Shown: positions 46,374 to 55,010 of the stretch, piece after piece
Position numbering within the stretch: the stretch's first letter is position 1
How the letters are laid out: each line of letters opens with the position of its first letter
From: Bradyrhizobium guangdongense
GTDB taxonomy: Bacteria; Pseudomonadota; Alphaproteobacteria; Rhizobiales; Xanthobacteraceae
Assembly (NCBI RefSeq): GCF_004114975.1
Contig: NZ_CP030051.1
Location: forward strand, 3,410,001-3,474,000
DNA length: 64,000 bases
Direction of reading: 5' to 3'
The notes under the pieces: generated by a model
Seen by the model: the letters and a program-made list of their open reading frames with translations, nothing else
Database searches by the model: none
Told to the model about the DNA's origin: nothing
Translations under genes and position numbers: made by a program

Positions 46374-46916
46374 CTACCCTGCGCGGTAAAGCTTCAAGAA
46401 CAAGGGGACTGTTTGGGTGGGGGACCGTTCGTAGCGCTCCCCCGCTACCACCTTTCCCCACACTCCTTTGACTTGATTTGGATAGGCCTTTTCCCCGAGC
46501 AGGGCGTTTAGCCGGCCTGCTATCTCGACCGCTACACCGCCTGGGCGTCCTGGGTCGCGGAACACAGTGACCGTCTCGACCAGATCTCTGATGGCTTCTG
46601 CGGCCTCTCCGTCACCCGCACTAACACCTTTACCCAGTGCTTCTTCAAGCCGACCGAGTTGCTCCTCATATCGTTTGAGGATGGCCGGATGCAGCGCGAC
46701 TTCCTTCGGGGCGGGTGGTTCACTCTGCAGCTCCTCAGATATCCGCTTGCGCTCGGCATCTAAGGCAGTCGATCGCGGTCCAAGAACGGACGGATCGCCA
46801 TGTCCTTTCGCGATCGCATCTACCAGTCTTTCGATTTCCCGGTTTAATTGCCCAAGCTGCTGTTCAAGGCGCTGCCGTTTCGTCGCCTTACTCATCTTCA
46901 TGGGATGCATCGGCAC
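46374..46916 (-). pseudogene. Large serine recombinase C-terminal fragment
   Basis: 180 codons matching only the C-terminal region of a large serine recombinase. There is a coiled coil (LEQQLGQLNREIERLVDAIA, later RYEEQLGRLEEALGKG) and a C-terminal domain with AIRDLVETVTVF and LNALLGEKAYPNQ. The catalytic Ser domain and the zinc-ribbon are missing upstream, where the frame breaks off. Remnant of an integrative element; the 20-bp repeat copy B lies in its tail. Confidence 0.75.
46431..46450. repeat. 20-bp direct repeat with internal hairpin, copy B
   Basis: Identical to 12108-12127 and in the same orientation. Here it is part of the VAGERY codons of the recombinase fragment. Confidence 0.6.
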
Positions 46917-47169
46917 CGCTTACTGCCTCGGGAGCTTTCCGCCGGCGGCCAGGATCACGATGATCATCGCCATCACGACTGCCATCACGACTCTGCTCCT
47001 TTCCGAAGAAGCGGTGATGATGAATCTCAGCGTCAATCTGCTGCCCCTCAGCCCTTCATGCTCATTTGGTTCGTAGAACTAAACCGCGGCGAGCGCCAAA
47101 TCCGCCCCGCTTGGCCACTCACCATCATCTGATAGCCCTTATTTCCTTGTAACGATTGCAAGCCCGTAG

Positions 47170-48000
47170 GTGCTATCCTGCAGGGGCATCAGTACATGCC
47201 ATTTATTCCCGAATTGGAACCAGGACCTTGGCGGGCCGTTTTTGCTCAGCATTCCGTATGGCAGGGAGGGACTGGTCTTGCACACCGTCAAATATCGGTT
47301 GAACGATCCGCGCCTGGCCCCGCGCCGGACGAAGCTCGAGATTCCAGGCTGGGCTGGCAGCCGAGATCCTCGGAAGGACGGGTCGCATGAGCAGGTCTGG
47401 CACTGCGTGCCGTTCTCCGAGGGAGCGCAGTACGGAATCGAACTGTTCTACCCGTACGACAATGAACTGCGGGTCTCCACGAGAGACGGCACCCTGCGCC
47501 TCGAAGGCGATTGGGGAGAACCGCCCGCACCAGGTCTGCAGTGGCCGCCATTCCGCAACTTCGGTGATAGTTACTACACCTACCAGCTGCTGTTGGACCT
47601 GAAGCTTGAGAAAGGGCTCGCCATCCGGACGGAGCCGCATCCGCGCTTCTACACTGATCGCAGCGACACGGTGCCGATCGCGGTCCCGGCCCTCGTTCGC
47701 AACTGGTGGCCCATGCTGTTCTTCTGCGTCTTCAAGTCGCCCGCGGAGGGATGCACGCACATCTTCCGACCGGCCGAACCGTTTGCGCAGATCATCGTGA
47801 TCCCGGAGGAGGCGAATTTCGAGCTCAGTCCGATGAACGAAGAGGAAGCTGCCGAGCGCGAATTGCAGGCCCGGCGCATCTACGCCAACAGGCCCAACCT
47901 GGCAGCTGGAACGGAATGGACCTCCACTACCGATACGGTCTTTGATGGAACATACCGGCATCTCCATCGTGCCGCCAAAGATAAGGCGAGGCAGGATTGA
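47170..48000 (+). CDS. DUF6065-like hypothetical protein
   Basis: A 276-residue frame whose core resembles DUF6065 proteins: WHCVPFSEGAQYGIELFYPY, later GLAIRTEPHPRFYTDRSDTV, NWWPMLFFCVFKSPAEG and HIFRPAEPFAQIIVIPEE. Function unknown; predicted soluble. The N-terminus is uncertain: the GTG at 47170 is poor, and a second frame from ATG 47196 also looks coding for about 25 residues, so a 5' frameshift is possible. Confidence 0.6.
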   Translation: MLSCRGISTCHLFPNWNQDLGGPFLLSIPYGREGLVLHTVKYRLNDPRLAPRRTKLEIPGWAGSRDPRKDGSHEQVWHCVPFSEGAQYGIELFYPYDNELRVSTRDGTLRLEGDWGEPPAPGLQWPPFRNFGDSYYTYQLLLDLKLEKGLAIRTEPHPRFYTDRSDTVPIAVPALVRNWWPMLFFCVFKSPAEGCTHIFRPAEPFAQIIVIPEEANFELSPMNEEEAAERELQARRIYANRPNLAAGTEWTSTTDTVFDGTYRHLHRAAKDKARQD

Positions 48001-48061
48001 GCGCCAAGCGCTCATGAAGAAGAGCCAGCTCAGGCCAGCTCTTCTGTATGCGCGTCCGGGA

Positions 48062-48439
48062 TCAATAGCGGAAGTAGACGCCGCTGTGGTGGTGATGGTG
48101 GTGATGATGGTGGTGATAGAATCGCCGGCGCGGAACGACGACCACACCGCCGCGATAGTAGCCGTGGTGATGATGGTGGTGCCAGTAGCCATGGTGGTGA
48201 TGGTGATGATGGTGGTGGTAGTACAACTGGGCCACCTGAATGTTCGCTTCGGCAGGCTCGGCGGCAGCCTGCTCTTCTAGGGCCTGTAGGGTTCGTGCCG
48301 CGTTCGGAATTGGCTGCAAGAGGTCCGCATAAGTGCTTGCCTTCAGTGCGTCGGAAGGGGCTGGGCTGGCCTGCGCCCCTGCCAGAGTGCTCAGCGCGGC
48401 TACCGCTCCTAATAATCCGGCGATCTTCTTTTCCATCAT
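48062..48439 (-). CDS. Secreted histidine-rich protein
   Basis: A 125-residue protein with an N-terminal Sec signal (MMEKKIAGLLGAVAALSTLA, cleavage near AGAQA). A helical stretch follows, then three polyhistidine runs of 9, 6 and 10 residues separated by Gly/Tyr/Arg-rich linkers, ending SGVYFRY. Such periplasmic His-rich proteins are common in Bradyrhizobium and are presumed to bind Ni, Zn or Cu, although this is not proven. Codons are mostly CAC/CAT, giving a visible tandem-triplet DNA repeat. Confidence 0.85.
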   Translation of the reverse strand: MMEKKIAGLLGAVAALSTLAGAQASPAPSDALKASTYADLLQPIPNAARTLQALEEQAAAEPAEANIQVAQLYYHHHHHHHHHGYWHHHHHHGYYRGGVVVVPRRRFYHHHHHHHHHHSGVYFRY

Positions 48440-49244
48440 GTTTGCTCCAATTTGCCGCCGGACGATCCGGTACGACGAATCTAAACGGGAACAACTGGCA
48501 ATCTGTTCCTAAAGCCAGCTCATCTCCGCTGGCCCTTGGCCTTGAGCTCGAAATCTTGCATGTAGTTCTCTAACGCGAACTGGTCGTCGAGAGTGGTCGC
48601 ATCGACGTCGATGGACCAGGATTCGGGTCCGTGGTCGCTGCCGTCACTCCAAGAATAGTCGCGCCGCTTTCGCGATTAGTTGAGGTCGAATGCGGTCTGC
48701 TCCGTTCAGACTCGCATTGTTGCCTAGCGGGCGGTCTCCGCCCCGGGGGAAGAAGCTAGCGCCGTTCAGCAGATAGCCGACCTGTGTGCCCGCGAAGCCG
48801 TGAGGGCGCAGTCATCTCCGTCGCGCTGCAGCACCAAGCCTTATGCTCGAAAAGGGCGGTAGCGTCCCGCAATCCGGGTCAAACTCCTTTGCGGAGACAG
48901 CTTCACGCCACCAGGCTCGAGCACGAACTTCGCCAAGTCCGGCCCGAATTGTCGGGCAGGAACTGCGTCGTGATCCCGAGCAACAACGAAGCCCAGGACG
49001 TCTGCCGCGTGCCGCTCGATCTGAATTGAGCCACCAACGAGATTCCCGACTGAAGAGCTGCTGGCGCGAGGATTCGTGTTGTCTCAGACGCACTGAAACG
49101 AAGCGCCAGCATGATTCCCGCGCTAACATATGTTAATCCGAAATGCGTCTTGCAGTGTGTCGTCGCCGCTACAGCCGATACGCAACATGCCAGCTACGGT
49201 GCTCTCAAGGCGGGGACTCTCAAGGACTGATGGGGACTATTGAA
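48440..49244. other. Intergenic region
   Basis: About 800 nt with no supportable gene. Short frames (for example near 48784-49029) lack domains. The sequence before 49245 should hold the promoter of the outer-membrane protein. Confidence 0.5.
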
Positions 49245-49988
49245 ATGAGCAAGTTGTTGGCTTCGGCCGCATTCGGAGCTTTGATTTTGGGCGCGGCGTC
49301 TGCTTCGGCCGCGGACCTGGCTGCGCGTCCGTACACCAAGGCGCCGCCGGCGGCTGTCGCGACCGTGTTTGACTGGAGCGGCTTCTACATCGGCATCAAC
49401 GGCGGTTGGGCACAAAGTCATGATCGCCGGGTATTTGATCCGACTGCGACGCTGATCGGCAGCTACGATGCGAATGGCGGCACCATTGGCGGCCAAGTCG
49501 GCTACCGCTGGCAAAGCGCGGGTTGGGTGTTCGGGCTTGAAGCTCAAGGCAATTGGGCGGACATCTCCGGCAGCAGGGCTGCGCTGGTACTGCCACCCCC
49601 GGGCGACACCGTCCGCTCCAAGATGGACGCGTTCGGTCTGTTCACCGGTCAGGTGGGCTACGCCTGGAACAACGTGTTGCTGTACGTGAAGGGCGGTGCT
49701 GCGATCACCGATCGCAACTATCAGTTTCTTACGGCTGGCGCGGTGACATCCCAAACCGGCTATAACACGCGTCTCGGCGGAACGGTCGGAGCCGGCCTCG
49801 AGTTCTCATTCGCACAGAACTGGTCCCTCGGTGTCGAGTACGACCACATCTTCGAGAACCGCCACAGCGCGACCTTCACCACGCCAGGCGGCGTCGCTTT
49901 GGCCGGCTTTAGCACCGGCGGCGACACCGACATGATCCTTGGTCGCTTGAACTATCGCTTCGGTGGTCCGGTGGTCGCGCGTTACTGA
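49245..49988 (+). CDS. Omp25/RopB-type outer-membrane beta-barrel protein
   Basis: A 247-residue porin-like barrel. Signal peptide MSKLLASAAFGALILGAASA is cleaved near ASAADLAARP, followed by DWSGFYIGINGGWA, the classical first strands, and repeated VGYRW/LGVEYD strand patterns. It ends NYRFGGPVVARY, with the aromatic C-terminal residue expected for barrel insertion. The ATG at 49245 begins the signal; upstream in-frame starts add a poor extension. A strong terminator follows. Confidence 0.92.
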   Translation: MSKLLASAAFGALILGAASASAADLAARPYTKAPPAAVATVFDWSGFYIGINGGWAQSHDRRVFDPTATLIGSYDANGGTIGGQVGYRWQSAGWVFGLEAQGNWADISGSRAALVLPPPGDTVRSKMDAFGLFTGQVGYAWNNVLLYVKGGAAITDRNYQFLTAGAVTSQTGYNTRLGGTVGAGLEFSFAQNWSLGVEYDHIFENRHSATFTTPGGVALAGFSTGGDTDMILGRLNYRFGGPVVARY

Positions 49989-50016
49989 TCAACGAGCTCA
50001 CGTTCCGGTCAACTGC

Positions 50017-50043
50017 AAAGCCCCGCGAAAGCGGGGCTTTTCT
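50017..50043 (+). terminator. Rho-independent terminator after the barrel gene
   Basis: A perfect stem AAGCCCCGC/GCGGGGCTT with a GAAA tetraloop followed by TTCTG, 29 nt after the stop codon of the outer-membrane protein gene. Confidence 0.85.
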
Positions 50044-50294
50044 GTGTGAGGTTCTCGCCGGCCGTGGTCCTCAGCCGCGCCGAGGGGGACGCGTATTTAC
50101 TCGATGCCAACGGGGTTAGTTCGGCGTGAAGGCAAATTCGTAAACCACACCCGACTCTCGCGAGGGCGAAGGAAATTGCCGGAGGTTTCGCCAGACCTGC
50201 AGAGTGCGTTTGTAAAGGGCGCAGATCGTCAGTGTTACAGAGTGAACCCGCCGTCGCTCGGCACTGCTCCCGTGGGGTTGGATGCTCGGGCGGC

Positions 50295-50594
50295 CTAAGG
50301 CCGTGCGAGCACGTCTGCTAAGGCCAGTGCGAACATTGCGACCAGGAAAACAAGTCCTGAAATTGCCGCGACCCGGATCAGCGGCTTCGCTGAGGCGAGC
50401 TCCATGAAGAGCAAGACCACGAGGGTCGATTTTGCTGCAGCAATGATGATGCCGCTGGCTGTCGTTACTCGCCCCATAGGAATGTAGGCCGCAAAGAGGC
50501 TGAGCAGGAGAAGCGCTAGAAGCGCGGCCCAAATCAGAAGATTCTTCGCCATCAGACGGCGGACAGCACCGCTCGATTCAGTTCGTTCGCTCAT
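50295..50594 (-). CDS. ctaF: Cytochrome c oxidase subunit IV (caa3-type)
   Basis: A 99-residue protein with three hydrophobic segments (LLIWAALLALLLLSLFAAYI, SGIIIAAAKSTLVVLLFMEL, VAAISGLVFLVAMFALALAD). This is the size and pattern of bacterial oxidase subunit IV; the segment with K-STLVVLLFMEL is characteristic. It overlaps the subunit III stop by 4 nt (ATGA) and is the last gene of the large operon. It helps stabilise the oxidase in the inner membrane. Confidence 0.88.
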   Translation of the reverse strand: MSERTESSGAVRRLMAKNLLIWAALLALLLLSLFAAYIPMGRVTTASGIIIAAAKSTLVVLLFMELASAKPLIRVAAISGLVFLVAMFALALADVLARP

Positions 50595-51235
50595 GATGCG
50601 CGGCCCGGCAGGTAAATCAGCGGGTATAGGAAGATCCAGACAATATCGACCAGATGCCAGTACAAAGCGGTGACCTCGATCTCCGGATTGTCATGCAAGG
50701 GCAGCTCGTGCCGGAGCAGCACCCACACAAGGCGGCCGACCAACGCGATGCCGATCGACAGGTGGATCGCGTGAACGGACGTGACCAGCCAGTAGAATCC
50801 GTAGAAAAGCTGGGCCCCCGCTTGCGGCAAGGCGAATCCGGCGCCCGGCACCAGGTGCTTGTCGATGTCCTCCCTATATTCGAAGCCCTTGATGACGATG
50901 AAGGCGATGCCGAGCAGCGCCGTGGCGATGAGGCCGGCAAGGACGAGCCGCCGCAGCCGTACCGGCGCTTCGGCGGCCTGCGCGGCGACTGCCATGGTCA
51001 GGCTGCTGGTCAGCAGCACCGCGGTATTGATGGTGCCGTACCAGATATTGGTTTCGCGCCCGGCGGCGGCGAACGCGCCCGGATGCTCGATCCGGCACAC
51101 CGTATAGGTCAGCATCAAGGCTCCGAAGAACAGCGTCTCGCTGGCTAGGAAGACCCAGATGCCGAACTTGCCGGCCTCGCGCTGCCGGCTGAAATCGAAC
51201 CAGGGTTCTCTCAGCAGTGCACTTTCGTCACTCAT
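50591..51235 (-). CDS. ctaE: Cytochrome c oxidase subunit III
   Basis: A 214-residue membrane protein with the COX3 pattern: GKFGIWVFLASETLFFGALM, later FYGFYWLVTSVHAIHLSIGI and VTALYWHLVDIVWIFLYPLI. The conserved acidic FLASE and the ALYWHLVDIVW motif identify the family. The start is ATG 51235, sharing 1 nt with the subunit I stop. A longer open frame through to 52702 is antisense-like read-through of the subunit I gene and is not real. Confidence 0.93.
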   Translation of the reverse strand: MSDESALLREPWFDFSRQREAGKFGIWVFLASETLFFGALMLTYTVCRIEHPGAFAAAGRETNIWYGTINTAVLLTSSLTMAVAAQAAEAPVRLRRLVLAGLIATALLGIAFIVIKGFEYREDIDKHLVPGAGFALPQAGAQLFYGFYWLVTSVHAIHLSIGIALVGRLVWVLLRHELPLHDNPEIEVTALYWHLVDIVWIFLYPLIYLPGRAS

Positions 51236-52905
51236 CAGATCTCTCTCGCATTTTGCATCTGGGGAGGGGCAGTCCCGGCCGACATGCCTTCCGCGTGGTA
51301 GTCGTAGGGTCCCCGATCGACGCGCGGCTGCCGGTCGAAGTTCTTCGGCGGCGGCGGCGAAGTCGTGGTCCACTCGAGGCCCGTCGCGCCCCAGGGGTTC
51401 CTGGCCGCCTTGCCGCCGTAGAAGAGCGACCATGTCAGGTAGCCGAGCGGCAGCAGATAGGCGATCGCGAGCACTGCCGCGCCGGCCGAGGACATCACGT
51501 TGTAGATCTGGAATTCCGCCGGATAGGTGTGATAGCGCCGGGGCATGCCGAGATAGCCCGCGACGAATTGCGGCAGAAAAGTCATGTTGAAACCGGCATA
51601 CATCAGGATAGCGGCGAATTTCGCCCAGCTCTCCGGATAGAGCCTGCCTGTCACCTTCGGCCACCAGAAGTGCAGGCCGGCGAAGAAGGCGGAGACGGAG
51701 CCGCCGACCATGATGTAGTGGAAATGCGCCACGACGAAATAGGTGTCGGTGACGTGGATGTCCACCGGGATCGAGGCGAGGAACAGGCCGGAGAGCCCGC
51801 CGGTCGTGAACAGCCCGACGAATCCGAGCGCATAGAGCATCGGGGATTCGAAGCTGATCTGCCCGCGGTACAGCGATGCCGTCCAGTTGAATACCTTGAT
51901 CGCCGAAGGCACCGCGATGATGAAGGACAGAAACGAGAACACCAGGCTGGCCAGCGCCGATTGTCCGGAGACGAACATGTGGTGGCCCCAGACGAAGAAC
52001 CCGATGCCGGCGATAGCCAGCATGGCGTAGACCATGAAGTCGTAGCCGAAGATCCGCCGCCGCGCGAAGCAGGGGATGATCTCGGACACCACGCCCATTG
52101 CGGGCAGCACCATGATGTAGACGGCCGGGTGCGAGTAGAACCAGAACAGGTGCTGGAACAAGATCGGATCGCCGCCACGTGCTGGATCGAAGATCGGCAG
52201 GCCGAACACGCGCTCGGTGATCACGAGCAGCAGCGAGATCGCGAGCACCGGCGTAGCGAGCACCATGATCAGCGACGTCGCGTAGATCGCCCAGACGAAC
52301 AACGGTAGCCGGAACCAGGTCATGCCGGGAGCGCGGAGCATGTGGGTGGTCGCGATGAAGTTCACGCCCGTTGCGATGCTGGCGAAGCCGACGATGAACA
52401 CGCCGGCCGCCGCCGCAAAGACGTGGGTGTTGGAGAACATCGACGAATAAGGCGTGTAGAACGTCCAGCCGGTGTCGACGCCGCCGGCGACGAGGGCGTA
52501 GACGGTGAATGCGCCGGCTGCGATGGTCAAATACCAGCTGAACAAATTGAGGCGCGGAAAGGCGACATCCGGCGCCCCGATCATCAGCGGCAGCAAGAAA
52601 TTGCCGAACGTGTTGGGGATCGACGGCACCAGGAAGAACCAGACCATGATGATCCCATGAAACGAGAACAGCTTGTTGTAGGTGTCCGAGTTCATCAGCC
52701 ATCCATTGGGCTGGAACAGTTCGAGCCGCACGGCCGTGATCGCGGCGCCGCCCAGGAAGAAGAACACCGTGATGGTCACCGCGTAGAGGATGGCGATGCG
52801 CTTGTGGTCGGTGGTGGCGAGCCAGGACCTCACCGTGGCGCCGTGGCGCAGATAATCCGGACGCGGCGGCAGAGGCAGCTCTCCGGCGAGCAGGGCATCA
52901 GTCAT
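51235..52905 (-). CDS. ctaD: Cytochrome c oxidase subunit I, A2-type (YSHP motif)
   Basis: A 556-residue heme-copper oxidase subunit with about 12 membrane helices. Heme and CuB ligands are present: GIIMVWFFLVPSIPNTFG for the low-spin heme region, FWFYSHPAVYIMVLP (CuB His), WGHHMFVSG (two CuB His) and DTYFVVAHFHYIMVGG (heme a3 and heme a His). In A1 oxidases the D-channel Glu lies in GHPEVY. Here it is YSHPAVY, the A2-type tyrosine-serine substitution, as in Thermus caa3. The gene overlaps subunit II by 8 nt. Confidence 0.95.
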   Translation of the reverse strand: MTDALLAGELPLPPRPDYLRHGATVRSWLATTDHKRIAILYAVTITVFFFLGGAAITAVRLELFQPNGWLMNSDTYNKLFSFHGIIMVWFFLVPSIPNTFGNFLLPLMIGAPDVAFPRLNLFSWYLTIAAGAFTVYALVAGGVDTGWTFYTPYSSMFSNTHVFAAAAGVFIVGFASIATGVNFIATTHMLRAPGMTWFRLPLFVWAIYATSLIMVLATPVLAISLLLVITERVFGLPIFDPARGGDPILFQHLFWFYSHPAVYIMVLPAMGVVSEIIPCFARRRIFGYDFMVYAMLAIAGIGFFVWGHHMFVSGQSALASLVFSFLSFIIAVPSAIKVFNWTASLYRGQISFESPMLYALGFVGLFTTGGLSGLFLASIPVDIHVTDTYFVVAHFHYIMVGGSVSAFFAGLHFWWPKVTGRLYPESWAKFAAILMYAGFNMTFLPQFVAGYLGMPRRYHTYPAEFQIYNVMSSAGAAVLAIAYLLPLGYLTWSLFYGGKAARNPWGATGLEWTTTSPPPPKNFDRQPRVDRGPYDYHAEGMSAGTAPPQMQNAREI

Positions 52906-53839
52906 GTGGCGTCTCCTCCCCGAGCGAGCGGATGTAGGCGGTCAGGCTCTGGATCTCGCCATCGTCGAGCAGCCCTTTGAAGCTCGGCATGATCGGTTCG
53001 AAGCCCGCGACGATGTCGCGCTTCGGCTGCAGGATGGAATCGCGGATGTAGGCATCGTCTGCCGTGACTGTGCGCCCATCCGCCAGTTGCACCGCGCGGC
53101 CATAAAGGCCGGCGAGGCGCGGTGCGTGGACGCTCGACGAGACCGCATGGCAGCCCGAGCAGCCCTGCGCCACGAACAGCTTGGCGCCCTCATGCGCGAG
53201 GTCGTCGCCTTCGGGTTGCCGGGTTAACCACTGGGCATAGTCGTCCTGGCGCATGACCACGACCGTGCCTCGCATCATCGAGTGATTGGTGCCGCAATAT
53301 TCGGCGCACAGCAGCGGAAAGGTGCCGCTCTTGCTGGCCTGAAACCAGATGTCCGTGTCGCGGCCGGGCACCACGTCCTTCTTGACCCGGAACGCCGGCA
53401 CGAAAAAGGAATGGATCACGTCCTGCGAACTCATCAGCAGATGGACCGGCCGATCCAGCGGAACGTGCAGCGCGTTGATCTCACGAGCACCGTTCGGATG
53501 CTGCGTCTTCCACATCCACTGCTTCGCGACGACGTGGATCTCCAGCGCTCCCGCTGGTACCGTCAAGCTGCTGAGATCGGCGGAAGACGCCCACCAGAAC
53601 AGGAAGGCGAAGGTGAGGAGCGTCGCGACGGTCCAGCCAATCTCGAATTCGCGGCTGAGGAATTCCGGCATCGGGCCGCGCTTGGCAGGCGATCCGCGCC
53701 GGTAGCGAACGGCGAATAGCAGGATCAGCCCGAACACCAGCACCACAGTGGCACCGGACAGCACCATCAGTAGCTCAAAGATGTGATCCACCGTGACGGC
53801 GTGGGTGCTGGCCTCCGGCAGAGTGAACAGCGAGTTCAT
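52898..53839 (-). CDS. ctaC: Cytochrome c oxidase subunit II with fused cytochrome c domain (caa3)
   Basis: A 313-residue membrane-anchored subunit. Two N-terminal helices precede a cupredoxin domain with all CuA ligands (VIHSFF, then CAEYCGTNHSMM: Cys, Glu, Cys, His, Met). A C-terminal class I cytochrome c domain follows, with CSGCH (near residue 232) and the axial Met region IMPSFKGLL. The fused heme makes it caa3-type, so it can accept electrons directly from an upstream complex. The ATG at 53839 is used; the upstream extension overlaps the SCO gene. Confidence 0.95.
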   Translation of the reverse strand: MNSLFTLPEASTHAVTVDHIFELLMVLSGATVVLVFGLILLFAVRYRRGSPAKRGPMPEFLSREFEIGWTVATLLTFAFLFWWASSADLSSLTVPAGALEIHVVAKQWMWKTQHPNGAREINALHVPLDRPVHLLMSSQDVIHSFFVPAFRVKKDVVPGRDTDIWFQASKSGTFPLLCAEYCGTNHSMMRGTVVVMRQDDYAQWLTRQPEGDDLAHEGAKLFVAQGCSGCHAVSSSVHAPRLAGLYGRAVQLADGRTVTADDAYIRDSILQPKRDIVAGFEPIMPSFKGLLDDGEIQSLTAYIRSLGEETPHD

Positions 53840-54609
53840 GCCGAAGCTCCGCGACGCCTGCTTCGCATCAACATGAGCCCAATCAGTCCCGCCATGACGA
53901 CGACCGTCCCGGCTCCGAAGATCTGAAGGACGGTCGTGATCCTGCTTGTATAGATGCCGTGCACCGCGTCGAAGCCGTAGCAAAGCAGCGCGATGCGTCC
54001 GGCAAGTCCGCCGTTGCGACCATTGCCGGCCTCCAGCAATGCAAGGCGCAGATCGCCGGGCTGGAGCGCCAGACTAGACAGCGCCCGGACGAGCCGCCCG
54101 TCCGGCGCGAGCGTGACGAACGCTGCCGGATGCGCGATGGCGTCGTCGTCGCCGTCGACCTCGGTATGATAGCCGATGGCGTCGAGCAGCGCGGCGATGG
54201 TCTCGCGCGATCCGGTCAGGACCGCTGTTCCCGCGTCCCCAATCTGCCCCTGTGTGAAGCGGCGTGCGTCATCGATGCCGTCGCGCGGGTCGATGCCGAC
54301 AATGACGAGGCTGTAATCCCGTCCCGGTGTGAGGCCGGTCTGACGCAAGGCTGAGCTTGCGATGGTCAGTGCCGGCCCGCAGATCTGCTGACAGGTGAAG
54401 TCCGCCGGGATCAGCAAGGTCGGACGTCCATTGATCGCCTCGCGCACGGATACCTGCCGGCCGTCGAGATCGGTGAACGTCAGGGAGAGCGGCACGTGCG
54501 CACCGGCGAGAGGGTCAAAGCCGACACGCCTGATCTGCTGCTCGGTCAAGCCGGCCCGTGCAAGGGAGGGCCACAGCGCAAGCATCAGGAGGAGGATGGC
54601 CCGCTTCAT
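53836..54609 (-). CDS. SCO1/SenC/PrrC-type copper chaperone
   Basis: A 257-residue protein with an N-terminal signal peptide (MKRAILLLMLALWPSLARAG), a thioredoxin-like SCO domain with the copper-binding CQQIC pair (Cys73, Cys77), and a C-terminal membrane helix (VLQIFGAGTVVVMAGLIGLM). SCO proteins deliver copper to the CuA site of subunit II. Location between the ACIII and oxidase genes fits this. Overlaps the subunit II start by 4 nt. Confidence 0.9.
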   Translation of the reverse strand: MKRAILLLMLALWPSLARAGLTEQQIRRVGFDPLAGAHVPLSLTFTDLDGRQVSVREAINGRPTLLIPADFTCQQICGPALTIASSALRQTGLTPGRDYSLVIVGIDPRDGIDDARRFTQGQIGDAGTAVLTGSRETIAALLDAIGYHTEVDGDDDAIAHPAAFVTLAPDGRLVRALSSLALQPGDLRLALLEAGNGRNGGLAGRIALLCYGFDAVHGIYTSRITTVLQIFGAGTVVVMAGLIGLMLMRSRRRGASA

Positions 54610-55010
54610 GGAGAGCCTCCGCTTGGAGCGGGAGTGGCCGCGGGCGGAGCCAGAATGGGATCATAGGCGTGTGCGCCGCGTTGCGCGACGAGCCGCATCG
54701 CCTCCACGATCGGGATGCGCGCGATGTCATGGTCGCGATCGATCCAGGCATAGCCGGAGAGCCGGGCTTGCTGCGCGGTGGTGAGCCGCGCGAGGTCGAC
54801 TTCAGGCGATGTCTGCAGCTCCGGCGAGGGGAACTGGCGTTTCACGCGCGGGCTGAAGGAGTCTGGCGCCTGTGAATGCATGAAGAGCAACAGTCCGGCG
54901 ATGGCTGCGGCGACGAACAGCAGGAAGCCGCCGACGACTGCGAGCACGGCGCGGTTATCGATGTCCGCGGGTTGCGGACGCGCCCGGTTGCCCATTTCCT
55001 CAGCCGGCAT
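54606..55010 (-). CDS. Small membrane-anchored protein of the ACIII/caa3 operon
   Basis: A 134-residue protein: one N-terminal membrane helix (VLAVVGGFLLFVAAAIAGLL) and a periplasmic tail with FPSPELQTSPEVDLARL, then YAWIDRDHDIARIPIVEAM. Similar proteins ('Y-W-DR-xGI-RIPI-x-AM') lie in ACIII/caa3 operons of other bacteria. It is in a similar position to ActG, but I cannot show homology. It overlaps ActF by 11 nt and SCO by 4 nt. Confidence 0.8.
   Translation of the reverse strand: MPAEEMGNRARPQPADIDNRAVLAVVGGFLLFVAAAIAGLLLFMHSQAPDSFSPRVKRQFPSPELQTSPEVDLARLTTAQQARLSGYAWIDRDHDIARIPIVEAMRLVAQRGAHAYDPILAPPAATPAPSGGSP

Noticed and set aside
48080..48230. Tandem triplet-rich DNA that superficially looks like a short repeat array
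   Set aside because: It is polyhistidine coding sequence; there are no spacers or palindromic repeats, so it is not a CRISPR.
51217..52308. A 363-codon plus-strand frame across ctaD
   Set aside because: Antisense of the oxidase gene, rich in Arg/Asp/His, no family.
50591..52702. A 703-codon minus-strand frame joining subunit III with upstream sequence
   Set aside because: Only the last 214 codons are subunit III; the rest is an out-of-frame reading of the subunit I gene.
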